Both the position numbers and the translations under genes were made by a program. DNA of 33,132 bases from Ornatilinea sp. (GTDB taxonomy: Bacteria; Chloroflexota; Anaerolineae; Anaerolineales; Anaerolineaceae). A model generated the notes under the pieces. It was not told the origin of the DNA. It ran no database searches and worked only from the letters and a program-made list of their open reading frames with translations. The stretch is from contig JAHDQE010000071.1 in assembly GCA_018433975.1 (NCBI GenBank), positions 1 through 33,132 of the forward strand. Reading direction: 5' to 3'. Positions 24,049 to 31,719 of this stretch are shown piece after piece (within the stretch, counting starts at the first letter, position 1; every line of letters starts with the position of its first letter).

Positions 24049-25248
24049 ATGGACTTTAATCTGGATACCCACGAAATTCTCAAAAGGGCCTTCCCCGGCA
24101 TTCAAAAGAATGTCGCGGATGAGCTGCTGGCAAGCGGAGCCACCCGGAACTTCCCGCCCAACACCACCATCTGCCAGGAAGGCGCTTTAGAAGACACTTT
24201 CTACATCATCCTGAACGGTGAAGTTCGGGTAACAAAAGTGATCAACGATGAAGAAGTCCGACTGCTGACACACCTCACCAACGGCGATTTTTTCGGAGAA
24301 ATGGCAATCATCCACAACGCCCCACGGGCGGCCACAGTAGCCACCACGCTGCCCACTCAGGTTCTGGAAATCCGCAAAGAGACCTTTACCCACCTGGTTG
24401 AACTCAGCAGCAGCATGTCTCTGGCAATGGTCCGGGCGGTCAGCAACCGTCTGCGCGACAATGATGAAATGGCAATTGAAGACTTGCGGGAAAAAGCGCG
24501 CGAACTGGCCATTGCTTACCAGCAGCTTGCAGAGCTGGAGCACGCCCGAAGTGAATTCCTGACCACCATCGCACACGAACTGCGCACTCCCCTGATGGCC
24601 GCCAGCGGCTTCATGCAGGTCATCCGCACCGGTAAGATTCAGGGCGAAGCGCTTAAATCTGCTGTAGAGACCGTTTCGCGCAATATTGAGGATATCATCG
24701 CCCTCACCAACGATATCCTCTTCCTTCAGGAAATGGATTTGATCCTTCCCGATTTCCGTCCAACCGATGTAGGCGCGGTAATCGCTGCCGCAGTAGAATC
24801 CCAACACGGCCGCGCCGAACGCAACAATATCGCGCTCAAGCTGGATATCTCCGCCGGCTTACCCACCATTCAGGCCGACCCCCAGAGTTTAGAGCGTGCA
24901 TTCTCCGCAATCCTCGATAATGCAATTAAATTCAGCCCCGACGGCGGGGAAGTTTACATCCGTGCCGATCACTCCACCACGCATTTGATTGTTTCTGTGC
25001 GGGACCGCGGCGTCGGGATTCCTTCCGATGCCCTGCCGCATATCTTTGATCGGTTTTTCCATCTTGATCAGGTCGGCGACCACCTCTTCCGGGGAATCGG
25101 CCTCGGGTTATCCGTTGCGCGGCAGGTAATTGAGCAGCACAGGGGAGAAATCCGGGTCAACAGCAAACTCGGTGAAGGCAGTGAGTTCATTATTCTCCTC
25201 CGGCTGAACCGGGCGCTGCCCCACTTTACCGGAGCGTTGAAACAATAG
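24049..25248 (+). CDS. Soluble histidine kinase with N-terminal cyclic-nucleotide-binding domain
   Basis: A 399-residue protein without membrane segments. The CRP/PKA-type cNMP-binding domain (about 10-130) has a phosphate-binding cassette FGEMAIIHNAPRAATV (82-97). Glu84 and Arg93 are at the positions that contact the ribose and phosphate in true cAMP/cGMP binders. A charged coiled coil (about 140-168) leads to the HisKA domain with TTIAHELRTPL (His176). The HATPase_c domain has ILDNAIKFS, DRGVGI, FDRFF and GIGLGLSVA. It is predicted to couple cyclic-nucleotide (or other small-molecule) binding to phosphotransfer. No response regulator is adjacent, so it is an orphan. It lies ~345 bp before mraZ on the same strand, though the strong mraZ promoter suggests independent transcription. 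Confidence 0.9.
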   Translation: MDFNLDTHEILKRAFPGIQKNVADELLASGATRNFPPNTTICQEGALEDTFYIILNGEVRVTKVINDEEVRLLTHLTNGDFFGEMAIIHNAPRAATVATTLPTQVLEIRKETFTHLVELSSSMSLAMVRAVSNRLRDNDEMAIEDLREKARELAIAYQQLAELEHARSEFLTTIAHELRTPLMAASGFMQVIRTGKIQGEALKSAVETVSRNIEDIIALTNDILFLQEMDLILPDFRPTDVGAVIAAAVESQHGRAERNNIALKLDISAGLPTIQADPQSLERAFSAILDNAIKFSPDGGEVYIRADHSTTHLIVSVRDRGVGIPSDALPHIFDRFFHLDQVGDHLFRGIGLGLSVARQVIEQHRGEIRVNSKLGEGSEFIILLRLNRALPHFTGALKQ

Positions 25249-25479
25249 CCGGTCCCAAAAAACAATCTCTTACAACAACTTCATCATTTCATCCGTAATT
25301 CTCCTCCTGGCTCTCTTCTTGAAGCGCGCCCCTTACCCGTCCAGGCCGTTTTTAGAGCACAGGCAAAGCTGCGCGCAGCACCATTCATGGTGAAAAAGAA
25401 CCGGAAAAATTCCCCTCCTTTTACGTCAGAAACATAAACTTACAACCGGCTAACATAGGACAAAAGTGGCATAAACCAC

Positions 25480-25508
25480 TTGCATAATGATCTCAATTCG
25501 TTTATACT
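25480..25508 (+). promoter_or_regulatory. Promoter of the dcw cluster
   Basis: TTGCAT (25480-25485), a 17-bp spacer and TATACT (25503-25508). Transcription should start near 25514-25516, inside the GTGG boxes, which places the operator directly on the initial transcribed region. Confidence 0.7.
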
Positions 25509-25542
25509 GTGGTTAAATGTGGTATGAAGTGGGTTAAAGTGG
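25509..25542 (+). promoter_or_regulatory. MraZ operator: four GTGG boxes at 10-bp spacing
   Basis: GTGG occurs at 25509, 25519, 25529 and 25539, exactly one helical turn apart. The preceding bases are A/T-rich (TTAAAT, TATGAA, GTTAAA), close to the AAAGTGG direct repeats known to bind MraZ in other bacteria. The array starts right after the -10 box of the dcw promoter, so bound MraZ would block initiation. Three boxes are common, and four is generous. Confidence 0.85.
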
Positions 25543-25567
25543 AACGCCGGTTTCCTCCCGGCGTTCC
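25541..25567 (+). promoter_or_regulatory. Stable hairpin in the mraZ 5' leader
   Basis: GGAACGCCGG (25541-25550) pairs perfectly with CCGGCGTTCC (25558-25567) around the 7-nt loop TTTCCTC. It follows the last GTGG box, sharing its two Gs, and ends 25 nt before the mraZ ATG. There is no U-tract, so it is not a terminator. It may stabilise the long dcw mRNA or modulate translation. Confidence 0.6.
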
Positions 25568-25592
25568 GGCGTTAATGCAAAAGGTAGAACTT

Positions 25593-26027
25593 ATGTTCTT
25601 AGGGCGTTACGAACACCGTCTGGATAGTAAAGGGAGATTGACCATTCCGGCTCGCTATCGCGAACTGCTGGCAGACGGCGCGTACATCACGCAGGGTTTC
25701 GACAACAACCTAATCGTAATGCCTCCTGCATATTTTGACCAGATGTACCAGAGTGTTAACCAGACCAGCATGACAAATCCGGATGCACGTCTGATCAAAC
25801 GCCTGATCTATTCCAATGCCGACCGCGTCGATGTAGACAAAGTGGGACGCATCCTTGTTCCACAATTCCTGCGCTCAACCGCAGAGTTGGTGGAAGATGT
25901 CATCCTGGTGGGAGTTGGAGATTACTTTGAAATCTGGACTCCGGAACATTGGAAGAAACAATCCGAAATTCTTCTGGATACCGAAGCCAATAATGAACGT
26001 TTTGCTACCTTGAATATTTCGGTGTAA
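25593..26027 (+). CDS. mraZ: Transcriptional regulator MraZ
   Basis: A 144-residue double-SpoVT/AbrB-fold regulator, the usual first gene of dcw clusters. It has the conserved start FLGRYEHRLDSKGRLTIPARYRELL and the second half-repeat SNADRVDVDKVGRILVPQFLR, each with the DxxGR(I/L)xxP motif. I chose the ATG at 25593 because AAGGT precedes it by 7 nt and homologues begin here. The frame is open to 25509, but that would translate the operator. MraZ forms a ring and represses its own operon through the GTGG boxes just upstream. rsmH starts 9 bp after the stop. Confidence 0.97.
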   Translation: MFLGRYEHRLDSKGRLTIPARYRELLADGAYITQGFDNNLIVMPPAYFDQMYQSVNQTSMTNPDARLIKRLIYSNADRVDVDKVGRILVPQFLRSTAELVEDVILVGVGDYFEIWTPEHWKKQSEILLDTEANNERFATLNISV

Positions 26028-26036
26028 GGCTGTGCA

Positions 26037-26978
26037 ATGAAAATACCCGATGCTAATGCACAACCCCCTCACCAACCTGTTCTTTACCAAGAGATTCTAG
26101 AAGCATTACACCCAGATCCCGGGGAACACTATGTGGATGCCACTGTGGGCGCGGGAGGTCATGCCTGGGGGATACTGAACGCTTCCGGCCCCAACAGTAC
26201 TCTCCTCGGCTTGGATGTTGACCCCCAGGCGCTGGCAATTGCAGGCCAGCGCCTATCTGATTTTCAGGGACGCTGTACCCTGATACAGGCTTCCTACACC
26301 TCCCTGCTCAGTCAGCTTCAGAAACTGGGGTGGGAAGAAGTGGATGGTATTGTGATCGACCTTGGTGTTTCATCCATGCAGCTCGATACTCCGGAACGTG
26401 GTTTTTCTTTTCGGGCAGAAGGTCCATTGGATATGCGGTTCAATCCGACAGACGACCGCACCGCGGAAACCCTGGTCAACACCCTGCCCGAGGACAAACT
26501 GGCCGATCTGATCTGGCGTTACGGAGAAGAAAAACAGTCCCGGCGGATTGCAAAAGCAATCTACGCTGCCCGCCCATTGAAAACCACCGGCCAGCTTGCA
26601 GCAGTCATCCGGGGAGCGGTCAAAGGGTATCCCGGACGGATTGACCCGGCCACCCGGACCTTCCAGGCGCTGCGGATCGCCGTCAACGAGGAATTGCAGG
26701 CCGTTGAAGCATTTCTTCCCCAGGCGGTGGCAGCTTTGAAATCCGGCGGCCGACTGGCAGTAATTGCCTTTCATTCGTTGGAAGACCGGATCGTCAAGCA
26801 GTACTTTCGCCAGGAAAGCCGTGATTGTATCTGCCCTCCGGAACAACCCGTTTGCACCTGTGGGCACAAAGCATCGCTGAAAGAGGTCAACCGGCGCCCC
26901 ATTGTGGCACAGGAAGAAGAAAAAAAAGTCAATCCGCGGGCACGCAGCGCTCGCCTGCGAGTTATCAAAAAAATATAA
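26037..26978 (+). CDS. rsmH: 16S rRNA (cytosine(1402)-N(4))-methyltransferase
   Basis: 313 residues, S-adenosylmethionine-dependent. It methylates N4 of C1402 in the decoding centre of 16S rRNA. It has HQPVLYQEILEAL, the SAM motif DATVGAGGHA (33-42), LGLDVDPQAL, VIDLGVSSMQLD, ERGFSFRAEGPLDMRF, the TRTFQALRIAVNEEL helix, and AFHSLEDRIVKQYF followed by the Cys-rich DCICPPEQPVCTCGH insertion. The basic C-terminus RARSARLRVIKK contacts RNA. The length is normal. It is the second gene of the dcw cluster, with a 66-bp gap to the FtsL-like gene. Confidence 0.97.
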   Translation: MKIPDANAQPPHQPVLYQEILEALHPDPGEHYVDATVGAGGHAWGILNASGPNSTLLGLDVDPQALAIAGQRLSDFQGRCTLIQASYTSLLSQLQKLGWEEVDGIVIDLGVSSMQLDTPERGFSFRAEGPLDMRFNPTDDRTAETLVNTLPEDKLADLIWRYGEEKQSRRIAKAIYAARPLKTTGQLAAVIRGAVKGYPGRIDPATRTFQALRIAVNEELQAVEAFLPQAVAALKSGGRLAVIAFHSLEDRIVKQYFRQESRDCICPPEQPVCTCGHKASLKEVNRRPIVAQEEEKKVNPRARSARLRVIKKI

Positions 26979-27044
26979 CCCTTTAGGTTTGGCACGAATC
27001 GTGCAAGAGTCATCAAAAAAGCTTTCTTTGCAGGGTAAAGGATT

Positions 27045-27530
27045 ATGGCTCAACAACTTGTTCAAGCATATCAACAGGCTCCCTGGCGGATCAGAGTTCA
27101 ACGCATTGTAGCGGTTCTTTTGGTCGTTGTCCTGGTTGGTTTAACCGCAGGGGTTTATTTGTACATCAGCTCCCAATCCGCTGAAGCCGGCTTGATGATA
27201 TGGGAATACGAAGGAAACATAAAAGAATCTAAGAATAAAATCTCAGAGCTTCAAACTCAGCTGGCAGAATTAACCTCTTACAGCCGGATGGAAGAAAAGG
27301 CAAAGGAAATGGGCTATCACCGGATTGCCAAAGGTGAAGGAAAATTCATTTTAGTTCCCGGGTTTTATGGGCGCGAAACCGCCAAACTCACCGAATTAAT
27401 CGGCACGCCGCAGTCCAAGGAACGAATTGTCATCCGTCCATCGTATACCGAATCGCTTTGGGATTGGCTCTCAGACAAATACAACACGATGCTTGCTGAA
27501 ATCCCAATCACGGAAGAAGAGGGAGGCTGA
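27045..27530 (+). CDS. FtsL-like divisome protein
   Basis: 161 residues in the canonical ftsL position between rsmH and ftsI. It has a short basic cytoplasmic N-terminus, one membrane helix at about 22-43 (IVAVLLVVVLVGLTAGVYLYI) and a coiled coil at about 55-85 (ESKNKISELQTQLAELTSYSRMEEKAKEMGY), ending in the region where FtsL/DivIC proteins contact FtsB/FtsQ. The ~70 residues after the coiled coil are longer than in most FtsL proteins and contain VPGFYGRET and SLWDWLSDKY. FtsL sequences diverge strongly, so the call rests on topology and position. AAAGGA lies close before the ATG, and ftsI begins 2 bp after its stop. Confidence 0.8.
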   Translation: MAQQLVQAYQQAPWRIRVQRIVAVLLVVVLVGLTAGVYLYISSQSAEAGLMIWEYEGNIKESKNKISELQTQLAELTSYSRMEEKAKEMGYHRIAKGEGKFILVPGFYGRETAKLTELIGTPQSKERIVIRPSYTESLWDWLSDKYNTMLAEIPITEEEGG

Positions 27531-27532
27531 TT

Positions 27533-29299
27533 ATGCAAAACGGCTTCCGATCGCGCCTTGGGTTTTCCAGCGCATTCTTCTATTTGATGGCAGTTTTAAT
27601 CGCTCTGCAAACCGTCCGTTTGCAGACTCGTTGGCTTTATACGCCGGAAGATCCCGCAGAATCTCCCGGGATGGTGTTGGCGCAGCCTGAACGCGGCCTG
27701 ATTTATGATCGATATGGTCACCTGATGGCGGGGAACAAAACCGTCTACGAAGTCGGCTTGAATTTAAATTTGATCGCCGAGGCCAACAACGCAGAAACAA
27801 TTGCCAGGGTGCTTTCACAAATTTTAGATGCAGATTACAACGATATCTACACCAAAGCCAGCACCGTTCCCGGCTCTGAAGGCGGCGTTTACTACAAAGT
27901 GGTTGAGCATTTTGCCACCGAAGAGCAGGTTAACCAAATCTGGAACAATATCGAAGAATACCAAAAACGCGTTAACAGCGATAAAAAGCTGGATGATTCC
28001 GCAAGTCTGACCGGCATCGACTGGAAACCCAAGACCATCCGCGTTTATCCGGAAAATTCGCTGGCTTCCAATATCCTGGGGTATGAAACACCCTGGGGTG
28101 ACGCTCATTTCGGTGTAGAACAACACTACGATACGCTGCTTTCCGGCACCCCTGTCTATGTAAACGTTCAGGACAGCTCGCATATCTTCGAGGCTGATTA
28201 CGAAGTGCCTTCCGGTGCCAGTCTGGTGCTGACAATTGATCGCGATATTCAGGCCGCGATGGAGAAGATAATTGACGATGCGGTTAAAGATAACGGCGCA
28301 CAGTTGGGCGTTTTGATTGTGATGGACCCCAAAACCGGTGAACTCCTTGCAATGGCCACCACACCCCGCGCAAACCCGAACAAATACACCGAGTTCAAGG
28401 AAGATTCTTTCAACCCGGCTATTGACCTTTCTTATGAGCCGGGATCGGTATTCAAGATCTTCACTATGGCAAGCGCTCTGGATGCAGAAGCGGTTACCCC
28501 CAACACCAGTTTTCTGGATACGGGAAGTTACACCATCGGCAAACAGACTTTTTCCAACTGGGATAATGGAGCCTGGGGCCCTCAAACCATGACAACCTGT
28601 ATGGAGCATTCTCTAAACGTCTGTCTGGCCTGGGTGGCAGATGAACTCGGCACCGATCGTTTTTACAATTATCTCAACGCCTTCCGGATTGGACGCAGCA
28701 CCAATATTGACCTGGCAGGCGAAATTGTATGGCCGCTCTGGACGCCAAAAGACGCCCAATGGCAGTTGGAGCTGCTGGGCGCGAACTCCTTTGGTCAAAG
28801 CGTGATGGTGACACCCATTCAGATGGTGATGGCTGCCTCAGCACTCGCCAATGAAGGAAAAATGGTTGCTCCCCATATCGTCAAATCGTATGAGTACAAT
28901 GGGATGCAGCAGGACACCGGCACAACCGTGGTAAACTCTCCCATTTCCAGTAAATCCGCGAAGACCATCACCAACATGCTCTCCATTTCAATGGAAGGCG
29001 AGACTTATGAGGCTGCCGTTATCGATGGTTACAAAATTGCAGGCAAGACCGGAACCGCGCAGATCCCGGAAGATGGCAGATATCTGGATGACCTTACCAA
29101 CACTTCTTTCATTGGATGGGGACCAGCCGACGACCCGCAGTTTCTGGTATACATCTGGCTGGAAAAACCAACTTCAAATATCTGGGCTTCTCTTGTCGTT
29201 TCGCCCATTTTTAAGAGAACCATCAACGAATTGGTGGTATTAATGAATATTCCTCCGGATGATGTCCGGAAAAATCTTTACGCAAACACGATCAAATAA
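27533..29299 (+). CDS. ftsI: Class B penicillin-binding protein, septal transpeptidase
   Basis: A 588-residue class B PBP that crosslinks septal peptidoglycan. A short cytoplasmic tail leads to one membrane helix (about 10-30). The pedestal has ERGLIYDRYGHLMA, and the transpeptidase domain has the active-site EPGSVFK (Ser305, Lys308), S-L-N at 360-362 and K-T-G at 505-507. ANSFGQSVMVTPIQM is the typical FtsI/PBP2 block. There is no PASTA domain. A loop at about 100-150 (TVPGSEGGVYYKV, EEYQKRVNSDKKLDD) is the usual variable pedestal. It works with FtsW, whose gene is expected just beyond the right edge. The expected next gene, murE, is missing. Confidence 0.95.
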   Translation: MQNGFRSRLGFSSAFFYLMAVLIALQTVRLQTRWLYTPEDPAESPGMVLAQPERGLIYDRYGHLMAGNKTVYEVGLNLNLIAEANNAETIARVLSQILDADYNDIYTKASTVPGSEGGVYYKVVEHFATEEQVNQIWNNIEEYQKRVNSDKKLDDSASLTGIDWKPKTIRVYPENSLASNILGYETPWGDAHFGVEQHYDTLLSGTPVYVNVQDSSHIFEADYEVPSGASLVLTIDRDIQAAMEKIIDDAVKDNGAQLGVLIVMDPKTGELLAMATTPRANPNKYTEFKEDSFNPAIDLSYEPGSVFKIFTMASALDAEAVTPNTSFLDTGSYTIGKQTFSNWDNGAWGPQTMTTCMEHSLNVCLAWVADELGTDRFYNYLNAFRIGRSTNIDLAGEIVWPLWTPKDAQWQLELLGANSFGQSVMVTPIQMVMAASALANEGKMVAPHIVKSYEYNGMQQDTGTTVVNSPISSKSAKTITNMLSISMEGETYEAAVIDGYKIAGKTGTAQIPEDGRYLDDLTNTSFIGWGPADDPQFLVYIWLEKPTSNIWASLVVSPIFKRTINELVVLMNIPPDDVRKNLYANTIK

Positions 29300-29310
29300 G
29301 GAAAAGACTT

Positions 29311-30720
29311 GTGTTAACCCTCGCAGATATCCTGGAAGCCCTTACCGGCACCCGCCCCAGCAGAACCTCACTGGTAATTAGTGAGGCTGCAATTGATTCC
29401 AGGCAGGTTATTCCCGCAGCCATGTTCGTCGCTCTCCCCGGAGAACGTGTGGACGGGCATGACTATATTGGACAGGCTTTCGATCGGGGAGCCAATCTGG
29501 CGCTGATCCAACAAGATCGCTCCGGACAGTTCCCCTGCATCGATATACGGGATCTCCCGGAAGGACTGACCATCCCCAACTCGCCCTTCTGCTTACGGGT
29601 AGAAAACACACTCGAAGCCATGCAAAAAATCGCCGCTTTCTGGCGGCGCAAGCTCGACGTAAAAGTCATCGGAATTACCGGCAGCGTGGGAAAATCCACA
29701 ACCAAAGAAGTAGTGGCCTCCGTCCTCAGCCGGCGTTACCGCACCTTAAAAAATGAAGGCAATCTGAACAACGAGATTGGGCTCCCGCTCACCCTGCTTC
29801 GCCTGGGAAAAGGGCACGAGCGTGCGGTCCTTGAGATGGGCTTTTATGTCCCCGGTGAAATTAAATTCCTGTGCGAGATGGCACTGCCTACCATTGGGGT
29901 GATCACTAACATTGGCACAGTTCATGCCGAACGGGCCGGCTCTCAGGAAGAAATCGCACGGGGTAAAGCAGAGCTGGTTGAATCGCTTCCCCCTGAAGGG
30001 ACGGCCATCTTGAATTACGACGATCCCCTGGTTCGCCCCATGGCAGAACGGACCCAAGCTCAGGTGTTTTATTATGGGTTGAACCCAAAAGCAGACCTGT
30101 GGGCCGATAACATTGAGAGCATGGGGCTGGAAGGAATACGCTTCCGCCTGCACTACCGCAATGAAGCCCTTCAGCTCCGCGTGCCCCTGATCGGCAGGCA
30201 TTCCGTCCATACCGCACTGCGCGCCGCAGCGGTTGGATTGGCAGACAATCTATCCTGGGATGATATCATTACCGGTCTGCAAAAAGGTCACATGCAGCTG
30301 CGCCTCGTGGCAATTCATACCAAGAATGGCGCGCTAATTCTGGATGACACCTATAACGCCTCTCCCCAATCCACAATGGCCGCGTTGAATCTGCTGGCCG
30401 AACTGGAAGGCAGAAAAATCGCCGTATTGGGAGATATGCTTGAACTGGGTCAATATGAAGCAAAAGGACATCACATGGTCGGTGCCCGGGCAGCTCAAGT
30501 CTGCGATGAACTGATCACCGTTGGACCGCGCGGCAAAATGATTGCCGATGCCGCGATGGGTTCCCGGCTTCCAGCCGACCAAATTAAATGGTTTGAAACT
30601 GTACCCGAAGTGATTACCTATCTGCAGGAACATCTTTCGGAGGGAAATGTTGTGTTGTTGAAAGGCTCACATGGCCTGCGCATGGATCAAATCGCTTCTG
30701 CATTGGAGGAAGTTCAATGA
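29311..30720 (+). CDS. murF: UDP-MurNAc-tripeptide--D-alanyl-D-alanine ligase
   Basis: A 469-residue Mur ligase that adds D-Ala-D-Ala to the UDP-MurNAc-tripeptide. The N-terminal domain has the MurF-type SEAAIDSRQVIPAAMFVALPGERVDGHDYI. The ATP P-loop is GITGSVGKSTTKE (121-133). NEGNLNNEIGLPLTLL is characteristic of MurF, and LDDTYNASPQSTMAAL (about 344) is the conserved MurF block distinguishing it from MurE. It starts with GTG, with AAGGA about 8 nt upstream, 11 bp after ftsI. The stop overlaps the mraY start by 4 bp. MurE, which makes its substrate, must be encoded elsewhere. Confidence 0.96.
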   Translation: MLTLADILEALTGTRPSRTSLVISEAAIDSRQVIPAAMFVALPGERVDGHDYIGQAFDRGANLALIQQDRSGQFPCIDIRDLPEGLTIPNSPFCLRVENTLEAMQKIAAFWRRKLDVKVIGITGSVGKSTTKEVVASVLSRRYRTLKNEGNLNNEIGLPLTLLRLGKGHERAVLEMGFYVPGEIKFLCEMALPTIGVITNIGTVHAERAGSQEEIARGKAELVESLPPEGTAILNYDDPLVRPMAERTQAQVFYYGLNPKADLWADNIESMGLEGIRFRLHYRNEALQLRVPLIGRHSVHTALRAAAVGLADNLSWDDIITGLQKGHMQLRLVAIHTKNGALILDDTYNASPQSTMAALNLLAELEGRKIAVLGDMLELGQYEAKGHHMVGARAAQVCDELITVGPRGKMIADAAMGSRLPADQIKWFETVPEVITYLQEHLSEGNVVLLKGSHGLRMDQIASALEEVQ

Positions 30721-31715
30721 AAGAAGGTTCCCTGGCTCTGGCGCTAAGCACCTTGAGCTTTATGATGGCCGTAATCTGGGGCGGGCCGTTGATCCGGGTT
30801 CTTCGCCATTTCAAAATAGGCAAGCTAATCCGCGTGGAGGGCCCTGCCCGGCACATTACCAAAATGGGCACCCCTACCATGGGTGGTGTGATGATCATCG
30901 TGCCGGTCGTTTTGCTGACCGTGCTGCTGAATGCCTCTCAATTTATTGGTCTGAATTTAAGAATGATGGGACAGTCCATTCTGATTCCATTAATGGTCCT
31001 GATCAGCTTCGGCATGATCGGCGCAGTGGATGATTGGGAAGGGGTCCGTGGAGCGCGCAAGGGATTAGGGATGCGTGCCCGTACAAAATTCCTTCTCCAG
31101 GTAGGGCTGGCAGTAATGGTGGCCCTCACGCTGAAATATGCTCTGGATGTACCGGAGCTCTTATGGCCGGGGGTTGAGTTCGTGTTTGACCTGGGCCCAT
31201 TCTATGTCCCGATCGCCGCGTTCATTATCGTGGGGATGTCCAACGCAGTCAACTTCACCGATGGGTTGGATGGATTAGCCGGATTGATTTCGGCTACCGC
31301 TTTTGCCGCGTTTGGCGCGATAGCGCTCATGGGAGGCCAAATTTTTCTGGCCCGCTTCTGCTTCACCCTGGTTGGAGCGCTGTTTGGATTTTTATGGTTC
31401 AATGTCCACCCGGCCGAACTGTTCATGGGAGATACCGGCTCCCTCGCACTGGGAGCTACCCTGGCGGTTGTCGCACTGATGACCGGAGAATGGCTCTTGC
31501 TGCCGATCATCGCTATCATTCCGGTTAGTGAAGCGTTGAGCGTTGTGCTGCAAATCATCTATTTCAAACGTACTCACGGCAAACGACTTTTCAAAATGGC
31601 ACCGCTTCACCATCATTTTGAACTCTCCGGCTGGAGCGAAACCCAGGTGGTGCAGCGCTTCTGGTTAATGAGTTTACTTTTTGCCATGCTTGGCATGGCA
31701 CTGGCATTGGTGTGA
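30717..31715 (+). CDS. mraY: Phospho-MurNAc-pentapeptide transferase
   Basis: A 332-residue integral membrane enzyme with about ten helices. It transfers phospho-MurNAc-pentapeptide to undecaprenyl phosphate to form lipid I. Conserved catalytic blocks are KMGTPTMGGVMI, the paired Asp in GAVDDWEGVRG, the NAVNFTDGLDGLAG loop (about 178-191), ELFMGDTGSLALGA, and the cytoplasmic PLHHHFELSGWSETQVV (about 296) with the three His. Its ATG overlaps the murF stop (ATGA). murD begins 4 bp after its stop. Confidence 0.97.
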   Translation: MKEGSLALALSTLSFMMAVIWGGPLIRVLRHFKIGKLIRVEGPARHITKMGTPTMGGVMIIVPVVLLTVLLNASQFIGLNLRMMGQSILIPLMVLISFGMIGAVDDWEGVRGARKGLGMRARTKFLLQVGLAVMVALTLKYALDVPELLWPGVEFVFDLGPFYVPIAAFIIVGMSNAVNFTDGLDGLAGLISATAFAAFGAIALMGGQIFLARFCFTLVGALFGFLWFNVHPAELFMGDTGSLALGATLAVVALMTGEWLLLPIIAIIPVSEALSVVLQIIYFKRTHGKRLFKMAPLHHHFELSGWSETQVVQRFWLMSLLFAMLGMALALV

Positions 31716-31719
31716 AATA

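Larger units (their letters stand above)
25249..25592. other. Intergenic region and mraZ leader
   Basis: The first ~200 bp hold no gene. They contain two adjacent palindromes, GCTGCGCGCAGC (25368-25379) and CACCATTCATGGTG (25379-25392), with no U-tract, so termination of the kinase gene is not evident. The last ~130 bp carry the mraZ promoter, the GTGG operator array and a leader hairpin, each listed separately. Confidence 0.6.

Noticed and set aside
25368..25392. Adjacent palindromes after the cNMP-kinase gene as a terminator
   Set aside because: Neither is followed by a T-run on the plus strand. The run after the second is A-rich.
25509..25592. N-terminal extension of mraZ from GTG at 25509
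   Set aside because: It would translate the GTGG operator and the leader hairpin. Homologues begin at MFLGRYEHR and the ATG at 25593 has a ribosome binding site.
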